A DNA stretch of 64,000 bases. Source: Lagopus muta (lineage: Eukaryota > Chordata > Aves > Galliformes > Phasianidae). Below, in pieces: positions 1 through 14,250 of this stretch. The DNA is taken from contig NC_064437.1 of NCBI RefSeq assembly GCF_023343835.1, forward strand, positions 25,581,001 through 25,645,000, in the 5' to 3' direction. Made by a program: the position numbers and the translations under genes. Position 1 is the first letter of the stretch; each line of letters starts with the position of its first letter. Under the pieces are notes generated by a model. That model had not been told where the DNA came from. It was given only the letters and a program-made list of their open reading frames with translations, and made no database searches.

Positions 1-3000
1 AATGACGCTGATGCGAGGCCAGATGAAATCCAAGCAAACCAGTTCATGAGCTGGCGAGGGAGGGTTAATTTTTCTTCTGGTTGTACATCACAAGGTACGT
101 AAGGTCCCTCACCCAGACCAAGGACCAAGAGAGGGCAAGCTGATAAGTTTTAAAGTCAGTTTTGTGCACGATCCCCACGCTGGCTGCTGGCTTGAACAAT
201 AAAAGGATCGCAGCCAAATGAGCATTACTTCCTCCAGACCGTCCTTTAAAAATTAAACTCCATAAAGATAACAGCAGCCCTGTTCAGAGCTAATTATAGC
301 AGGAACATTAGAGTACCTAGAAGTGCTGAGAAGGAACTGGTGGGAAAGGAAGGAAAGGGAGCCGAAGGCAAAGAAAACAACAACAAACAAACAGGGAATG
401 GCAAACTTGTCCTGTGGCTGTCCGCAGCCTTTGGGCAGTGGGTTGGAAGGAGGGCAGTCCCAGAACTGTGAAACTGCACTGCAGCCCTACACAGCAACAC
501 AAATACAAGTTATACACGTGTAGAGAAGCTCCTCTTTCTGCTTTCTGTCCTGCTGAGAGCAGTGAGGTGAGCACAGCCCTGCTCTTGGCTTCCCAAAGCC
601 CACATGCACACCTAGAAGCTGTCTAGGTCCAAGCACACGTGCTAGGCTGCTTTATTTGGGTTGGAGCAGAAGGCTGCTCTCTGCAGGGATTCTAGCAGGA
701 GAAACAAGTAATTGTGAAGTGGGAGAGACCCCGAAAGCCAGCAAGCTCCTGTAGGGAGAGCTAAGGAGGAATAATGTGTTCCAGCGTAAGCTGAGCTTGC
801 CTTTTCCAGTCTTATCATTTTGTTTCTAGCCCTGCAATTAAATGTTTAACTGCAACTGTGGCAGTGTACACACTAACGGCTTTTTCCTTCTACTCCTCTA
901 AACTTTGGCTGAAAGACAGGCGATCCTAGGGCAGGTTGCCTATTTTGCTGGGAGTGGCCAATAGATGAATGCAGCAATGTTCACCACAGTCCTCACCCTG
1001 CGCTGCAGCTCCCTTCCCTAGCAGCACCAACTGTACTCAAACCATGGCTTGGGGAACCAATCTCTGCATCCATAGAAGATACTGGAAAGCTGTAACATGC
1101 TAAGGTTGCATGCCTGTTCATGCCAGTTATGTAGCAGGATGATTTTTCCCTTATTGTTTGTAAAATCATCGTGTCAGACCAGAAAATAAAGTTTCATCAC
1201 CTGTGCAATCAGCACAAGTATCAGAGACTCTTAATCTCTTCCGAACTGAAGTGACGTTCCGCTCCTTGCTAACCAGGTCAAAAGAGCAGCAGGTTTGCTC
1301 CATGGAAGATGCCTAATCAAATGGCACAGCACTCAAATACACGTGTGCACAACAGCTGAATCACACTGCCATTTCTTCTGCCCTTGCCCAAGAGGAACAA
1401 AAAATTCTTAAGAAAAGTGGGTAAAAGGGAGTTGGGGTAAACACTTGATCACAAAAGAAAGCTCAGAAGTGAAACACACATTGAAAAAAAAAATAGTTTA
1501 TCACCATGTCCTTCAGAGAGCTGGGGCAGTGCTCACACTCCTCAGAGCCCATGTAAGTCAACACATTATTCTCCATGCTCTGCCTCACATAGCAGGTGCA
1601 GGCAGGATCACTTCTTACAGCCAAGATAAAGAGCAATTTATCTTCGCAAACACTAATATTCATCAATTCCTCCTGCAGATAAAGCAATAAATGTTTGCTC
1701 CCCCAGATGGAGGGAGCATTATTTAAACCGCGGTAGTATTCTAGTAAATCCCGGACAGATGGACCAGGATTCAGGGACAAGTGAAGTTGCTGTGTCTATG
1801 ATAAGGGAATTAGAATGACAGAAAGCCTCTTGCTGGGAAATGTGGGATCTGGTGGATTTGCATTTGCTTCATAAAGAACGCTCTACAAACACACCATTCA
1901 AGGTCACTGAGCCAGAACAGCGCAGAGGCCCACCTGTACCATGCAGCCAGGGCCACTGAAACCTCTCCATCTCTTCTGGTTGAAATAGTGTCCAAATGAA
2001 GCCAGGATTAAAGCACATTCACTTTGTTTCTAACTTGGCTACGTGTTACTGAAGATGACTTACTTATTTGTAGCCAGCAAAGAAAGAGTCCCAGGCGTTT
2101 ACAGAAAAGTAGACCAGCCGCCCTGTGACCAAGGAAGCCACATTCATCCACTTCAGCAAATGTTGACCCAGCCATTACTCAGGCACAGCTTCAGATAAGG
2201 CACTGGGACTGCCTGCAGCCCTGGCAGCAAGCTGCTGGGGTCCCTGCACTCAGCTTTATCAGGATTACGGCAGGTAACACACCAGAGCAGAAAAAGAACA
2301 GAGAAAAGAGCAAGTTAGCACACAGAGTTAGGTCAGCAAGTAGAAGCACACAGGCTGTGTTAATGAGACCTCACAGAAATGGCATTTTTCTAATGATACT
2401 GATAGTTCTGTTTTTTCTTTTTAAAAGATGCTATCTGATCAGATTAACAAGGCCGTAGGGCAAAAAAATGAAGACAAAGAGAAACCAATTCTATGTATAT
2501 TAACTCAGGCAGCTGCCAAAACTTATTTGGAATGTTAAAGTGGACAAGCAGACTGTGCTAACATTTAACCAGAGCAGCCAAGTTTATCGAACAGAATCTG
2601 TGCTACTCCAGGCGTGCCAGCTGATCCCATCCATCTTCTTTACACCACACTGCTGTTAGTTTGCTCTCTGACTATGCATTTCTAAGAGCAGATATTGGTG
2701 ACTGTGTGCTCGTTACACTTCTAACAAGGCATTTTATTTTCCCACCTGAGAAGAAGCTATATGCAAGCTAACAAAGTAATTCCTTTCCACTGTGCCTATT
2801 TCTTGCTCCCCAGCTAAGCTGCAGCCCGCAGACCCAGCAGCACCAGCACTGCTGGAGGAAGGACTCAGCACGAACTGTTTTTTCGTATCTGGATGTATTT
2901 GGAGCAGATGGGAAGGAGGATGAAATATTACAAGTTGCTTCTGTAAGGACAGAAAAAACACAGAATGATGTGTGTGCATGGCTTAAAATAAGCAAAAACG

Positions 3001-3577
3001 TTGCTTCCTGGAGGTCACTTTCAAATCCAAGCAGCTTTTGCCTACATTGGCCACTGCTACTTCTCCTCTTCCAACAGGAAGCTCAGCTCAAAAACACTGA
3101 GAGTATCAACAGCACAGTATTTGAGATAGGAAAAAATAATGAAGCGGTATTCCAGAAAGTGGCTTTTTAAAGCACATTCCTCAGCTGCACGCACAAGGCA
3201 CCCACTGGGGGCTGGGCTTGGCTGCAGCAGCCCTCCCCTGCACCAACCCCAGGGAGCAGGGCAAGCCCTGCAGCCACAGGATTTCCCCTGGAGGCAAAGA
3301 GCAGCCAGCACCCAACACAACTGCCTGGAGACATTACCTGGTGTATTTCTAATGTTGGAGCTGAATTACCAGGTACTCACAGCATCATCTTTTTCACTGC
3401 TCCTTCATTTCAGGAAACTCCATGACACAAAGACTCTTTCAGATTGGTAGAAAATTGCCCTTAGAAGTATTCTTTTCTTAGGAAAGTTCTATATATTTAT
3501 GCCTTCAGTAGTTACATAAGTAAAAATTGCAACTAAAATAAAATGACAAATAGTAACGCAAGTGTAACAAAACATTC

Positions 3578-3662
3578 AGGGACATGGGTAGTGGGCATGG
3601 TGGGGGATGGGTTGATGGTTGGACTAGATGATCTTAGTGGTCTTTTCCAACCTTAATTCCAC
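3578..3662 (+). mobile_element. CR1 LINE 3' end fragment
   Basis: The text contains the diagnostic CR1 tail: a gggacatgg start, then ggttggactagatgatctta followed by the ggtcttttccaacct motif. Only about 85 bases remain. It sits antisense to RASAL2 inside its first intron. Confidence 0.85.
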
Positions 3663-6600
3663 AAAAACAGCCTTCTAAACTAGGCCTTGTTCCATCACAC
3701 CTCCTTGCTCTTGTTGGCATGGCACACCAGCAGTAATGGAGCTCTTGGTGCAATCTCTGTGTCTCTATCGCTTTGCTTTCCCCAAATGTTTTTTAAAACA
3801 ACGTAAGGCTGCTTAACACACAAGTGCAAGAAGCATTTCATCTCTACAGTAAAGCTTAATTCTTCTGGCCTTATCAGTATTTTCATTAGAAGTGCTTTTA
3901 ACTCCTATCTTCCATCTTTATTGCTCGTACCCATGTTGACGTTGAAACACTTTTAAAGAGTGTACCAGGTCACAAGCTGAAGGGCTGCTGTTTTTCTGTC
4001 TGAGCTTTGCACAAGTTTCTTAGAACTCAGAAACAATTTCTTCCTGAAGCTGTTCCTCCTCACAGTAGACAGAAATTCCAAAGGCTCTTTGTTTACTTCC
4101 TCATTTGCACACAATCCTCCACCCTCTGTTTTTAAACTGGTGCAGTTCTGGGAATGCATAATTTCTTAACAAGCTGCTGCTGAAAAGCCTGAAGAGGGCA
4201 GAATCATTCTCACTGACAAGAAAAAATACCACAAAGAAATAGGAAAAAAAAAAAGCAAAAAAACACATCTAAATTTCACTGCCTAGCTTCAGCACTAATG
4301 GATGTAATCACTGAGAAAACGTCATACATTTTACCCATGATTACTGTTACTACAGAGGATCTGATAGAATGTTTGGACAATTATTCAACCCTTCTTCTGC
4401 AGTTTAGCTACTGAACTTGCTGCATCTCAGTTTGTAAAGCCATCCCTCAATCCCTAAACAAGACCCAACAGCAGGCAACAGAAGGGCAATGGAAGGACAG
4501 GGCTGGTAAAGAGACGAGAAGCACTAGTTGCACATGCTACAGCTCATGATTAAGCCAGTATTTTGCTGGGAGGCTTTGATTTGACTTCCAGCTTTCTCTC
4601 AGCCTTCACACAGACAGCTTTCCAGAACTCTCCTACTCCTGCCCATTAGCTCAGGACAGCACACAGCATTACAAAGGCACCAGATGACAAACATCCAAAT
4701 CTACTGATGGGAAGGAAAACCAGGAAGCAGAGGTGTTGAAAGAGATGGAGTGATGATGAGACTGTTGTGGAAACAAAGCCAGTAACTAAGGCAGTTTTTA
4801 GATGCAAAGGACAGACTCCAGAGGATGCATGCTAAGGCTGTGCCTGGACCACGGAGGTATTTTTGGTCACTTTTCTAGGAAATTGCTGACAAATGGTGAG
4901 AGTGCAGAACAGCAACAAAGGAAGGAGCTGCTTTATCAAATCCAGGCAGGGTGACAACCTGGAAATTCAGCAGCTGCAGATAGTGCTGGGCTCTGCACAG
5001 CTCCCTAACCCCTACCAGTCCTGCAGCGTAAGTACTCTGCTCCTGACTTCTGGACTTGCCAAGCCTTCAGTTACACTACCTGGGCCCTGCTTCTTGTCAC
5101 AGGCCAACAATAACAAGCCCAAACAAGCCCTGTACAGAGCAAGCTTGTTTTCCAAAGTGTTGGATGCTACCCACCAGTTGTTTACCAAATTCCTAAAAGA
5201 TTTGAACATAGTAAGATGAGATTTCTTTGCATTTCCTACCAAATAGAATAAGAAGTTAAAAAAGAAGGGCTAAATATGCCCCAAGTGTCTTCTGGAAATA
5301 TCCTGAAAGCTGGCTTAAATACACCAAGAGCAGAGGCAGCAGGGCCTGGGACCTGGGCCTATAAGCATTCCTGGAAACAGACCTGCATAGATGCTGAGGA
5401 TAAGGGCTGCCATGACAGCCTGGGTAGCTCACTGAAATATTCAGCTGCTGACAGAAGGGAAGGAAAGGATATTATTAAAATGTTTATTATGGTAATACAT
5501 CAAAATTAATTTGAAAAAATCAGCTCCCGCTACACAAGGCTTATAATGAGCTTATAGCCTAAACACTGATGCTTTGTCAGATTAGGTGTCTTTGCTTCCT
5601 TTGCATTTTTACAATGCGATGTAGCTACATGCTTTTTTTCTCCCTTTTCTTTAAAAGGCATCTCCTCTAATTTTCTGTTAGTGGGGACACGGGGCTAAGG
5701 AACAGAAGTGTCAGCCTTTCAAAAGCAACAGGATTTAGAAATGAACAGAGGGGAAAATATCCAGTTATCTGTTAACACTAGACAGTTTTTTCAAGCAAGT
5801 TAATGTCATTTTACAGCTCAGGGCTTGCTAACGTTGGGTTACAGAGATAACAGGATTTACATGATCACGACAATTTTTAAAATACCCCATCACTATTACT
5901 AATTTTTACTTGTCCTGCAGACAAGTCAAAGCAATTTTCTACTTGTCAAAGATGATAAATCTGCATCTGGTGACACTGACAGGTGGATTTGTCAAATCCC
6001 CCTTGAAGTGCTTTGGTTGCTGCTTTCAGGTGTGCTCCCAAGCAGGGCACAGCCAGGATGAGGGAGAGCTCCTGAGGGTCCAGCTCTCCAGCACAGGACC
6101 CCAGTCCTATGCGAAGAAGGAAGATAAGCAGCAAGAAATTATTTTGAGCCTTGCCATACAAAACATGAGCTACGTCCCAGGAAGTGGAAGGCAGCTCCCT
6201 ACTCACGGCAATCCTGTTTCTTGCAGGTCATCCAGGTTTCTTCCTGAGCTGTGTGGGAGCGCATCCTCCCTTCTTCGCATCACACCCAACACACAAAAAG
6301 CAGGAGAAAGGCAGCAGCACTTCTGGCTGCCAAAGGCTGAGCACATCCCCAGCAGCACAGCACAGCCCAACATAGATGGGGTGAGGCAGAGCTGTTGGTC
6401 CTCACTGCACACTGATGGGGTGGGAACAACGGCAATCCGTGCTAGTGAACTTAGACATTTGGTATTAGTGCAACTCAGACACAATTGTAATAAAGTCATT
6501 TATTGGAGCTGTGAAGTGCAGCTGTTCTTCCCGTCTTGCCACCCACACTGTGCTGCAAGCATCGAGGCTCAGACTGAGGGGGTGAGGCAGGGAAGCCAAG

Positions 6601-6779
6601 TGGGAGAATGGAATAAATCACTTGGAAAACAGCTGGATGGTAAAAATGGTCAGCCCTTGGGCTGGAGAACTACTCTAGACCCTGCTGTTTTACATTACCA
6701 TTAAATTGAATGTAATTGCCATCTGAGTAAGCAAGCTATATTTTAAAATAAAGACACATGTAAATTAATCTGCACTTAT

Positions 6780-7340
6780 TTCCGAAGATAAGCTGTCACC
6801 GCTGCCAGAGAACCCAGAGCGCAGTAGCTCCGTGTTTTGATGAAGCAAAAGACTTTTTCCCCGGAAGTCCTGGGATTCCTTAAGAAAAGTTCCTTGCTTA
6901 TTAAGTAATTCCCTCTGTCATGAATAAGTTATGTATCGTCACACTCTAGAGAGACAATTGTGAACAGAACTGGAAAAAAATGCAATTTTCCATGTCACTT
7001 CTAATTCGGGATGCATTTGTACTATCAAGGGGGAGGGAAAAAAAAGAAAAATGAGCGAAGCACAGAGCCAGCCAGCATCTCTTTCAACCCTGGAAACCAA
7101 CAGTATTCAGATTAGAACGCAGGTTTGAAGAAGACAAAGGGGGAAAAATGCAGAGGAATAATACCAGCGATGGCTCAGAATATTAAGGCGATGCCAGATT
7201 GTCACAGCTCTGGAATCGGGTGCTGATAATTCATTACAGCTCCTGTTCAGCTTCCAAGCAACAAAACGTGTCTGCGTGTGTTGGAGAACAGATTTGCATT
7301 CGTTGGTTTCTGTTCTCGGATGAAGAGTAACACTAAATAA
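6780..7340. other. candidate conserved non-coding element in RASAL2 intron 1
   Basis: A repeat-free block of balanced composition with no coding signal. It has dense AT-rich homeodomain-like words (TTATTAAGTAATTC near 6,898, ATTCATTACAGC near 7,228) and scattered CpGs retained in a CpG-poor intron. It looks like an intronic enhancer-type sequence, but only comparison with other vertebrates could show that. Confidence 0.25.
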
Positions 7341-10300
7341 ATGCAAGGATAGAAATTAATAGCTTTCCCTCCTGGGTTTCACCTGCCTTACTGGATATTT
7401 CAAGCAGAGAAAAGGAATATCCTAAAATTAATCTGCAAACCACTGAAAGCTTTCACATGCCATGCCTCCACACAAGCACAGCCTCTGCACCGAGCTCACC
7501 TCCAACACAAACGGCCTCTCCTTCAGCCCAGACCCTGCTAACAAGAAATGTGCAGAAAGCTGCTGTGTCCAGCAGCCTACTGGGGAGCACAGCTTGACAA
7601 TGCACTGCAGCTGGCAGCCACTTCTTTTGCTGAATTCTTCATTTTCTGCCCAATCACATCCAGTTCATATAACCTCAAAGTCTTAGAGAGGCTCAGCCCA
7701 ACACCCTGTGCTCAGCTTTTGAGGCAGACTCCAAAGCAGTTACTGTAGTCCACGTTTTTGGCTACTGAAGCCCTCCCAGCACTCTATGTACAAGCACATG
7801 ATTACCTCACATTGATACCATCGCATCACTTCTAAATAAAAGTAATACGAGGCAAGCAGAGTGGGAGTGAGGAATACTGCTGATAACAGTGGGCTGCTAC
7901 TCATACCACTGGGAGCAGCTCCAGCTGCTTTCAGTTCTTCATTCACCCTCTGCTAAGGATTTTCCCAACGCAGTGCAGCACTGCACACACAGCACCAATG
8001 GAGCAAAAACAAGCTCACCTCCAGATTATAAAGAAAGCTGGTTGTCACCTCTGCTGAAATTCCCTCTACATTTATACACATATATTTTCCTGGTGGCTTT
8101 GCTGTTACAAGCAAGAACCTCACAGTCACAATCAAAAGCTCAAACAAACAAACACACAAGACTTAGCTGCAATTTGGATCCAAACCTACTTAACCAAAAA
8201 GCCATTAAGATTCCAGGAAAAGGGCTGGTGTGGTTTTTTTTTCTTCAGGGTTAGCCTGTGTTTACATCAACACGGCACCTAAGAGAAGTGTCAGGAGGAT
8301 AAAAGCCTCAAGTCTTAGGAGATGATGACTATGAACACAAAGCTATGTCCACTTGGTGAAATTATGGAAGTGAATTATTCTTTTCCAATGATATGTAATA
8401 CTTTGAGGTATTAATTCCTTCATAAGACTTAGCTAAATGCTATGCAGCTGCTGAAAACTGCACATCTGCTTTACATTAACTGGTTTTTAAGTGTCCCCAC
8501 GAATAAGCAAGCACATACCTCATGCCCCAGATAAAAAGCAAAGGCACCACTAATTGAAGAGAGAGATACAGCTAAGCCTAGAGCTGAATCACCACTGGTG
8601 GAAATTACAGGAAGAAACCACAGGGAAGAATGCAAAAGAAGAATATCCCAGAATGAGTAAAAGGAGCAGGAATTGGAATGTTTCTTCCCCAAGCTGTGCA
8701 AGTAATAAGCACATGACACATCACTGCCCCCTGAAAGGACAAGGGGCAAATGCAACGTCCTCACAGTCACACTTCACAGAAATGAGTAACTGGAGCTCCA
8801 AGGAAACACAGGCATTTCCTTCCCCAGTTCTCCAAACACCCCCCTCAGGGATCTCAGAACAATCAGCAACAGAGCTTAGGAAGGAAAGTACCTAAGAGTC
8901 ACATTGTTGGTGAGACTGAAGGCTGCCCGTTCCGTTGGGTCCACATTTCCACCTACCAGCACGAAAAACAGGTGAACAAATTTCAGATGTTTCTCATGGG
9001 AGACGCTTCCTTTTGGAACAGAATAAAAAAGAAAAGAAGCAACCTTAAAGTGGTGAACACAAAGTAGGTCACAAAGAAGCCACATCAATGAAGTCTGGAA
9101 ACAAAACAAGGAGGGATACCGTGTCAAATATGGAATTGAGTGGTTGTTATAAATGGACATCAAAAGTAGAGCTAGATCACTTCAAGCAGTGAGCCATTTC
9201 ATGGATGAAACACAAGCACACAGCATAGGATGCACTCACTACAGCTTCTCCTTTAAGTCTCTTGCAAAGCTACTGTAGTTTTGTACATAACCCCAGGGGG
9301 TTTTGACTGAAACAGTAACCCTCCTGAACTCCACCAGTAACAGTGGATCTCAATCCAGCTCTACACCTCTCTCATAACAGTTTTAACTCAGCGGCCTTCC
9401 CAAAATCACCTTACAGCCAGCTGGGCACAAGGCAGATTCGTAAATGGATTTGGTGCTTATATTCTACAACTGGATGCAGGCGACAATCAAGGGATCTCAC
9501 AACCCAAACAGCAGAGCCTCAGCTGATCCTACAGAACTTGCTACCCACACTGTCATCATGAGCACACAGAACACTGGGTGCTGCCAGTCATCCCTTCAAT
9601 AACAACTTAGACAAAAGTGCACGTCTACGTTAGCATAACCTACAACCACAGTAAGCAGTTTCTCAGCAAAGAAGAAGTAGGTCAATTTTATTCTTGGCAC
9701 TTGTTTATAGGAACACCTACCTACTCATATGGGAAACTACCTTACCTCTCATCAGAGAGCCTTCTATGCATGGAGCTGATCTCGTTTCAAAACCATCCTC
9801 AGGTAACTGCAAGGAAAACACATCTCTTGATAGTAACAGCTATTGCACTTCTTCACACAGACAGGGTTTACAAGAAGTAATAATGTAAAGTCAGAATATA
9901 TGACTGAGGAGATAAGGATAATTCACAGCTGCTTAGAGGCTCACACACGTGTGTGCCAACTACACACAGGTGAGCTGACAACACACAGGTTTGGTGTTGA
10001 TCGTCGTGCCGTTTTTGCAGAAAGCTTTCCATTTGCACCCTATTCTGCTGTGTTGGGTTTCTTCAAACACAGAACAAGCAACGTACTGAGAGTATTTTTT
10101 CCCTGATTTCATGGTTACACAAGTGAGAAATGAGTTTGTGTTTCAGATGGCCATGGTTCACACAGCTGGATGGGAACGGCTGCCTGCTGCAATGCTTCTC
10201 CCAGCACAGGAGTCCCCAGCTGAGGGCACGTGAAAAACAACTGACATAAATATTTACAGCGAGCCCATAAAAATCTTTGCTACCTTCCTATATGGGATAT

Positions 10301-12420
10301 AAAACTCATTCCCTCCACAGAGTTTAGGCTGTTGGAGAAGCTCAGTGGACAAGGCCCCAGCTAGCAGAGGAAGGATTAGGGAAGAAGCCCATGAAATCCA
10401 CTCAGTGAGGCAATTGTTCACACCATACCTCACCAGCATCCTACAGAAGCACTGTCAGAGAGCTTCTGGAAGGGAGAAGAGATCCTGTAAGTGTATGCTA
10501 TCTCAAAGATAAATCTCCTCCAAGGAGGATTAAAAGCACGTTGAATTTTTACTCCCTATCCTTTTGTCAGAGCTCTTTATTTTTGCTTTGGTGACACCAC
10601 TCCATTTTCCCTGCTTTCCTCTCCATCAACTACTCACCGTCGTGAGCAAAAAGATGGGAAACAATTCCAGAAAAGTACCACAAAGCAACAACTGCTCAGC
10701 ACTATTTGATGAGGAAGCCTAATGCTCTCCCAGCACTGTGCTTGGGTTGCAGCAGCCAGGCTGCACAGCCTGAGGTACAACCTGCAGCATAAATAAAACA
10801 TCGTTCTCGGGAAGCTTTTTGTCTTCTCCTCTTGCAAAGCACCTGGGCTGCACATTGAGATGAAATACCAAACTAATATGGAAAACTAATCCACATCACT
10901 CAGCTCCCCTCCCAAAGCCAACAAAACAAAGATGTTCTGCTCAGCAGCACAGGATTTCAAATGCCATGGAAAGTATGGTAGAGCTTCAGGTGGTATAATC
11001 TTCGCTCTGTCGTTTTCCAGTCTCCATCTGTGATGCATTTTCCTCTACAGTGAAGAGTTATCTTCTTGGAAATAATGATTTAGGCACACACCTGGCCCCG
11101 TACACAAATGGAGAGGATCAGTACTGGCTGTCCTACGCCCTCCGTGCCAGCAACCCAGCCTGCTATCACTGCAATGAGATAAGTCTATTACATTTTGAAG
11201 GTCAACAAAACTTCACCTCTGCTGCTGCCAAAAAAGGGAGCGAGCAGACATAGGCACCTGAATGGAAGCTTCCCTGGGGAGCATCCTGCCCAGCTGACCT
11301 GCACATCTGACAGCTAATGCAGTATTTGAGAGGATTATTAATAGCCACAGGAGAATCCAAGCAAAGTAGCAGGCTTAAAGGTATCCCAAATGCAAGGCAC
11401 TGTAAGTCGAGTTATGCAAGCAAAGCACTGCAGAGGTCTCAGGAGATCTGACTTCTGATGCGTGTCCTTAGGCGAGTTATCTGACCTACTTGTGCCCGGT
11501 TTCCTCACCTTCCTGCATCTCAGCAGCTCTCTCAAAAGAAATGTTTCAGATGCACTCACGTAGCAAAGCAATGAATAGCGTAAGTGTAACTGATTTAATT
11601 TTATTGAAACCCAACAGACTAGAGGATTGCTAATAAAGCTGTCACCATTTACTGTGACAAAACGGCACACAAAACTGAAGAAACCATCATCGTTTCACTC
11701 CTCTCACTTTGTTTCATTCACTTCAGCCTCCCTGGCCGTGCAGTCCTAGGATGGGAAGCCCCTGTTCCTATACATTGCACTGACAAGCACAGCATCTGCA
11801 CCCGAGCTTGTCAAGACTATATTTGTGCACTAAAGACTCAGCTCAGGTGTGAATTACCTCCGCTTATCGCAAGCCAATCCACCGAGTCAATGGCTACTTA
11901 ATTTGGAGATGCAATGCTCTGATGCTCGCCAGCCCTGAAGTGCTCTGCTGGCAGCCAGGGCCCCATCATGCAGCAGGAGAGACAGGGCAGTGCCCTTCCA
12001 GAGCTGCATTCCTCCAGCATTAAGCTTCCTCTTGAATGCTGCTCAGTTGTCTTTTGTTCCTCCGTGCCAAAAAACCCCTACAAGCAACCCAGACACAAAG
12101 CCTCTTCTCCCAAAGCCTGGATCCGGGCGGCAGGCATCCAGCATTTGATGCAGCAGCCTATGCAAAACATTGCTTCCTAATTTGTTTCTCCTTGTCACAA
12201 GAAACTTCACACCGCAATCTGAGTTGTCGTCTTCTTTTCCAGGACCCATTCTGGGCATCGTGCTCAAACTGCTACCCAGAGTACAGCAAGTTTCCAGAAC
12301 TGATGCCACAGTATTGCTTTCTATGCTTTTTTTCATGCCAATCACATTGGGAATAGGAGCAAGCTGAACGGTTCTGCTGAATGGTCATGGTCTTCGGACC
12401 ATGAGAAGAAAGCCTACTGC

Positions 12421-12490
12421 TGGGAGGGACTTGGTGGATGGACTCAGTGATCTCCAAGGCCTTTTCTAGTTTTTCTACGATTCTATAAAG
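12421..12490 (+). mobile_element. CR1 LINE 3' end fragment (diverged)
   Basis: Recognisable but eroded CR1 tail: gggacttggtggatggact, a gtgatctccaaggccttttc word and the closing ttctacgattctat. A long open frame on the opposite strand (12,272-12,964) reads across this fragment and is not a gene. Confidence 0.7.
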
Positions 12491-14164
12491 CCTGAGTGAT
12501 GGGGGGTCACCTTTAATCTCTAAATTCTTCTCATCCCCCAGCAATTCTGGTTCCCAGTCCAGTATCTCCTTGTGAGCACATCTCCAGGCACACAGCCCCC
12601 TCCCAAAACACTCTACTGTGTAATTCTCCATCTCTCTGCAAACTCGTTTGCCACCTTTGTTATTTCCTTTCTTCTCCAGTCCAGACTGCAGTGTCCAAAG
12701 GCGGGCAGCCTCCATCTGTAAAACACCATGCACATCTACAATGCAGCATCGTGTAAATACAGTGAATAACCTGAACAAAGAAGAAAACAGAGCATTTTCA
12801 ATTAAACTACTAATGTCCAAGAATGCAGACATGGCACTACAGGAAAGGAAAAGGTGCCTGCAAGTTTTAATCAAGCCAGAACCGAACAGAGAAGCGTATG
12901 CATTCTTATGCAAATCCGCAGCAGACGCATTGCACATCTGCTGAAATGGGAGTCGTTTTCCCACAGTTTGCAGAATTAATGTGTTGAACTAAGTGGCTGC
13001 CTGTGCTGGCAGTGTAAGAGCTAAGTTTTAATGGGGCATTCCCAGCTGTAGGGGAAAAAAAAAATCCTTTAGATAATACAAAATCTAAATCCAGGACGTG
13101 GTTTTACATTTACTTAAGTGCAAAGACCTCCCTCCACCTCCAAGAGCTCATTACTTGCACTACTCCAACTTTATAATTAAAAATAATCCAGATTCTTGGA
13201 GAAGAGCCTTTCTACAGTTTTGCGACCTTTTGAAATCCCATTAAAGGGAATTAACAAATGTTATTCTCTCCTGATCATTTCTGTAATGGCTTTCTGAGAT
13301 GAAGGGGGGGGTCAGAACACACAAAGGACTGTTAGAAGTTTACTAACCAAAACACAGTCATTCTTCCCTTCCCTTGGTTACTTTCCTTGCAGACACAGAT
13401 CTTACTTCCATGATTACTGTGAGTCTTTAGAGAGGACTTTGAAAGAATTCAGATGAGGGTTTAACTCAGTGACCTTGGGGCTATGAAAGCATAAATGCCA
13501 GAAAAACGCTGAAATCTCAGCTTTTTTTTCTTTTTTCCCCTCCTTCTTTTTAAATCTATAAATATCAGTTGAAAGGAACCCATGATCTCATATTAAGCCA
13601 ACGGGTCATAGTTATGCTCCCGTTATCTTTCCCCTTTTTTCCTATTGTTTAAAAATAGGAAACAGCACCACATTAAAATGTTCAGCCAGAGACAAATCGT
13701 GCGGCCGAAATCCAGGAGTCAGGAAGCTGGTGTTTTAAAATAATGTCATCCTCGTTTTCCCCAGCACACACCAGTATTGTTGATACTTCCAAATACTTCA
13801 GTGACTTTTAATAAATGAGTAACCTAGGCAACACTGGGCACAATACAGGCAGCTGGAAGGGCCCAGCTAAAAACTCCTACCATAACAGAAGAGCAAAAAA
13901 AAAAGACACCAATCATTTATGCACAAATTAAAGTCAGTTTTCCTTAAAAAAGGGAGTGGGCAAACAGTTTGCTGCAGGCTAACACTGCAGCAAAGCTGGG
14001 AGTAAAGCAAAGGAGAAAGCAGGCTACAGGCAGCCCTCAGCTGCTCTCCAAGTCATAGGCCAAATGCAGGACACATTACAAAGGAGGTAGCAGAGGAGCT
14101 GACACATGGCAGTACAAGCAGATCATGTGCAGCAGTGCTTCAGTCACATCCTTGGACATCCCCC

Positions 14165-14250
14165 TTTGAGGGACGTGGTTAGTGGGCATGGTGGTGACAG
14201 CTGGATGGCTGGATTTGATGATCTTAGAGGTTTTCCTCAAACCTTAATGG
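14165..14250 (+). mobile_element. CR1 LINE 3' end fragment
   Basis: Shows the order typical of the CR1 end: ttgagggacgtggttagtgg, ggatggctggatttgatgat, then cttagaggttttcctcaaac. It lies inside RASAL2 intron 1. Confidence 0.85.

Noticed and set aside
1463-1780. 105-codon minus-strand frame with several cysteines (SVRDLLEYYRGLNN ... SEECEHCPSS)
   Set aside because: It looks protein-like in composition but starts with TTG, runs into an A/T homopolymer at its end and matches no RASAL2 exon or family I know. It could be a worn retrocopy; not supportable as a gene.
5910-6704. 264-codon open frame on the plus strand inside RASAL2 intron 1
   Set aside because: It begins with TTG, has no recognisable domain, an irregular composition and no splice or promoter context. 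It is best seen as a chance open stretch.
12272-12964. 230-codon open frame on the minus strand
   Set aside because: It reads antisense through a diverged CR1 tail (12,421-12,490) and then unique intron sequence; no family resemblance.
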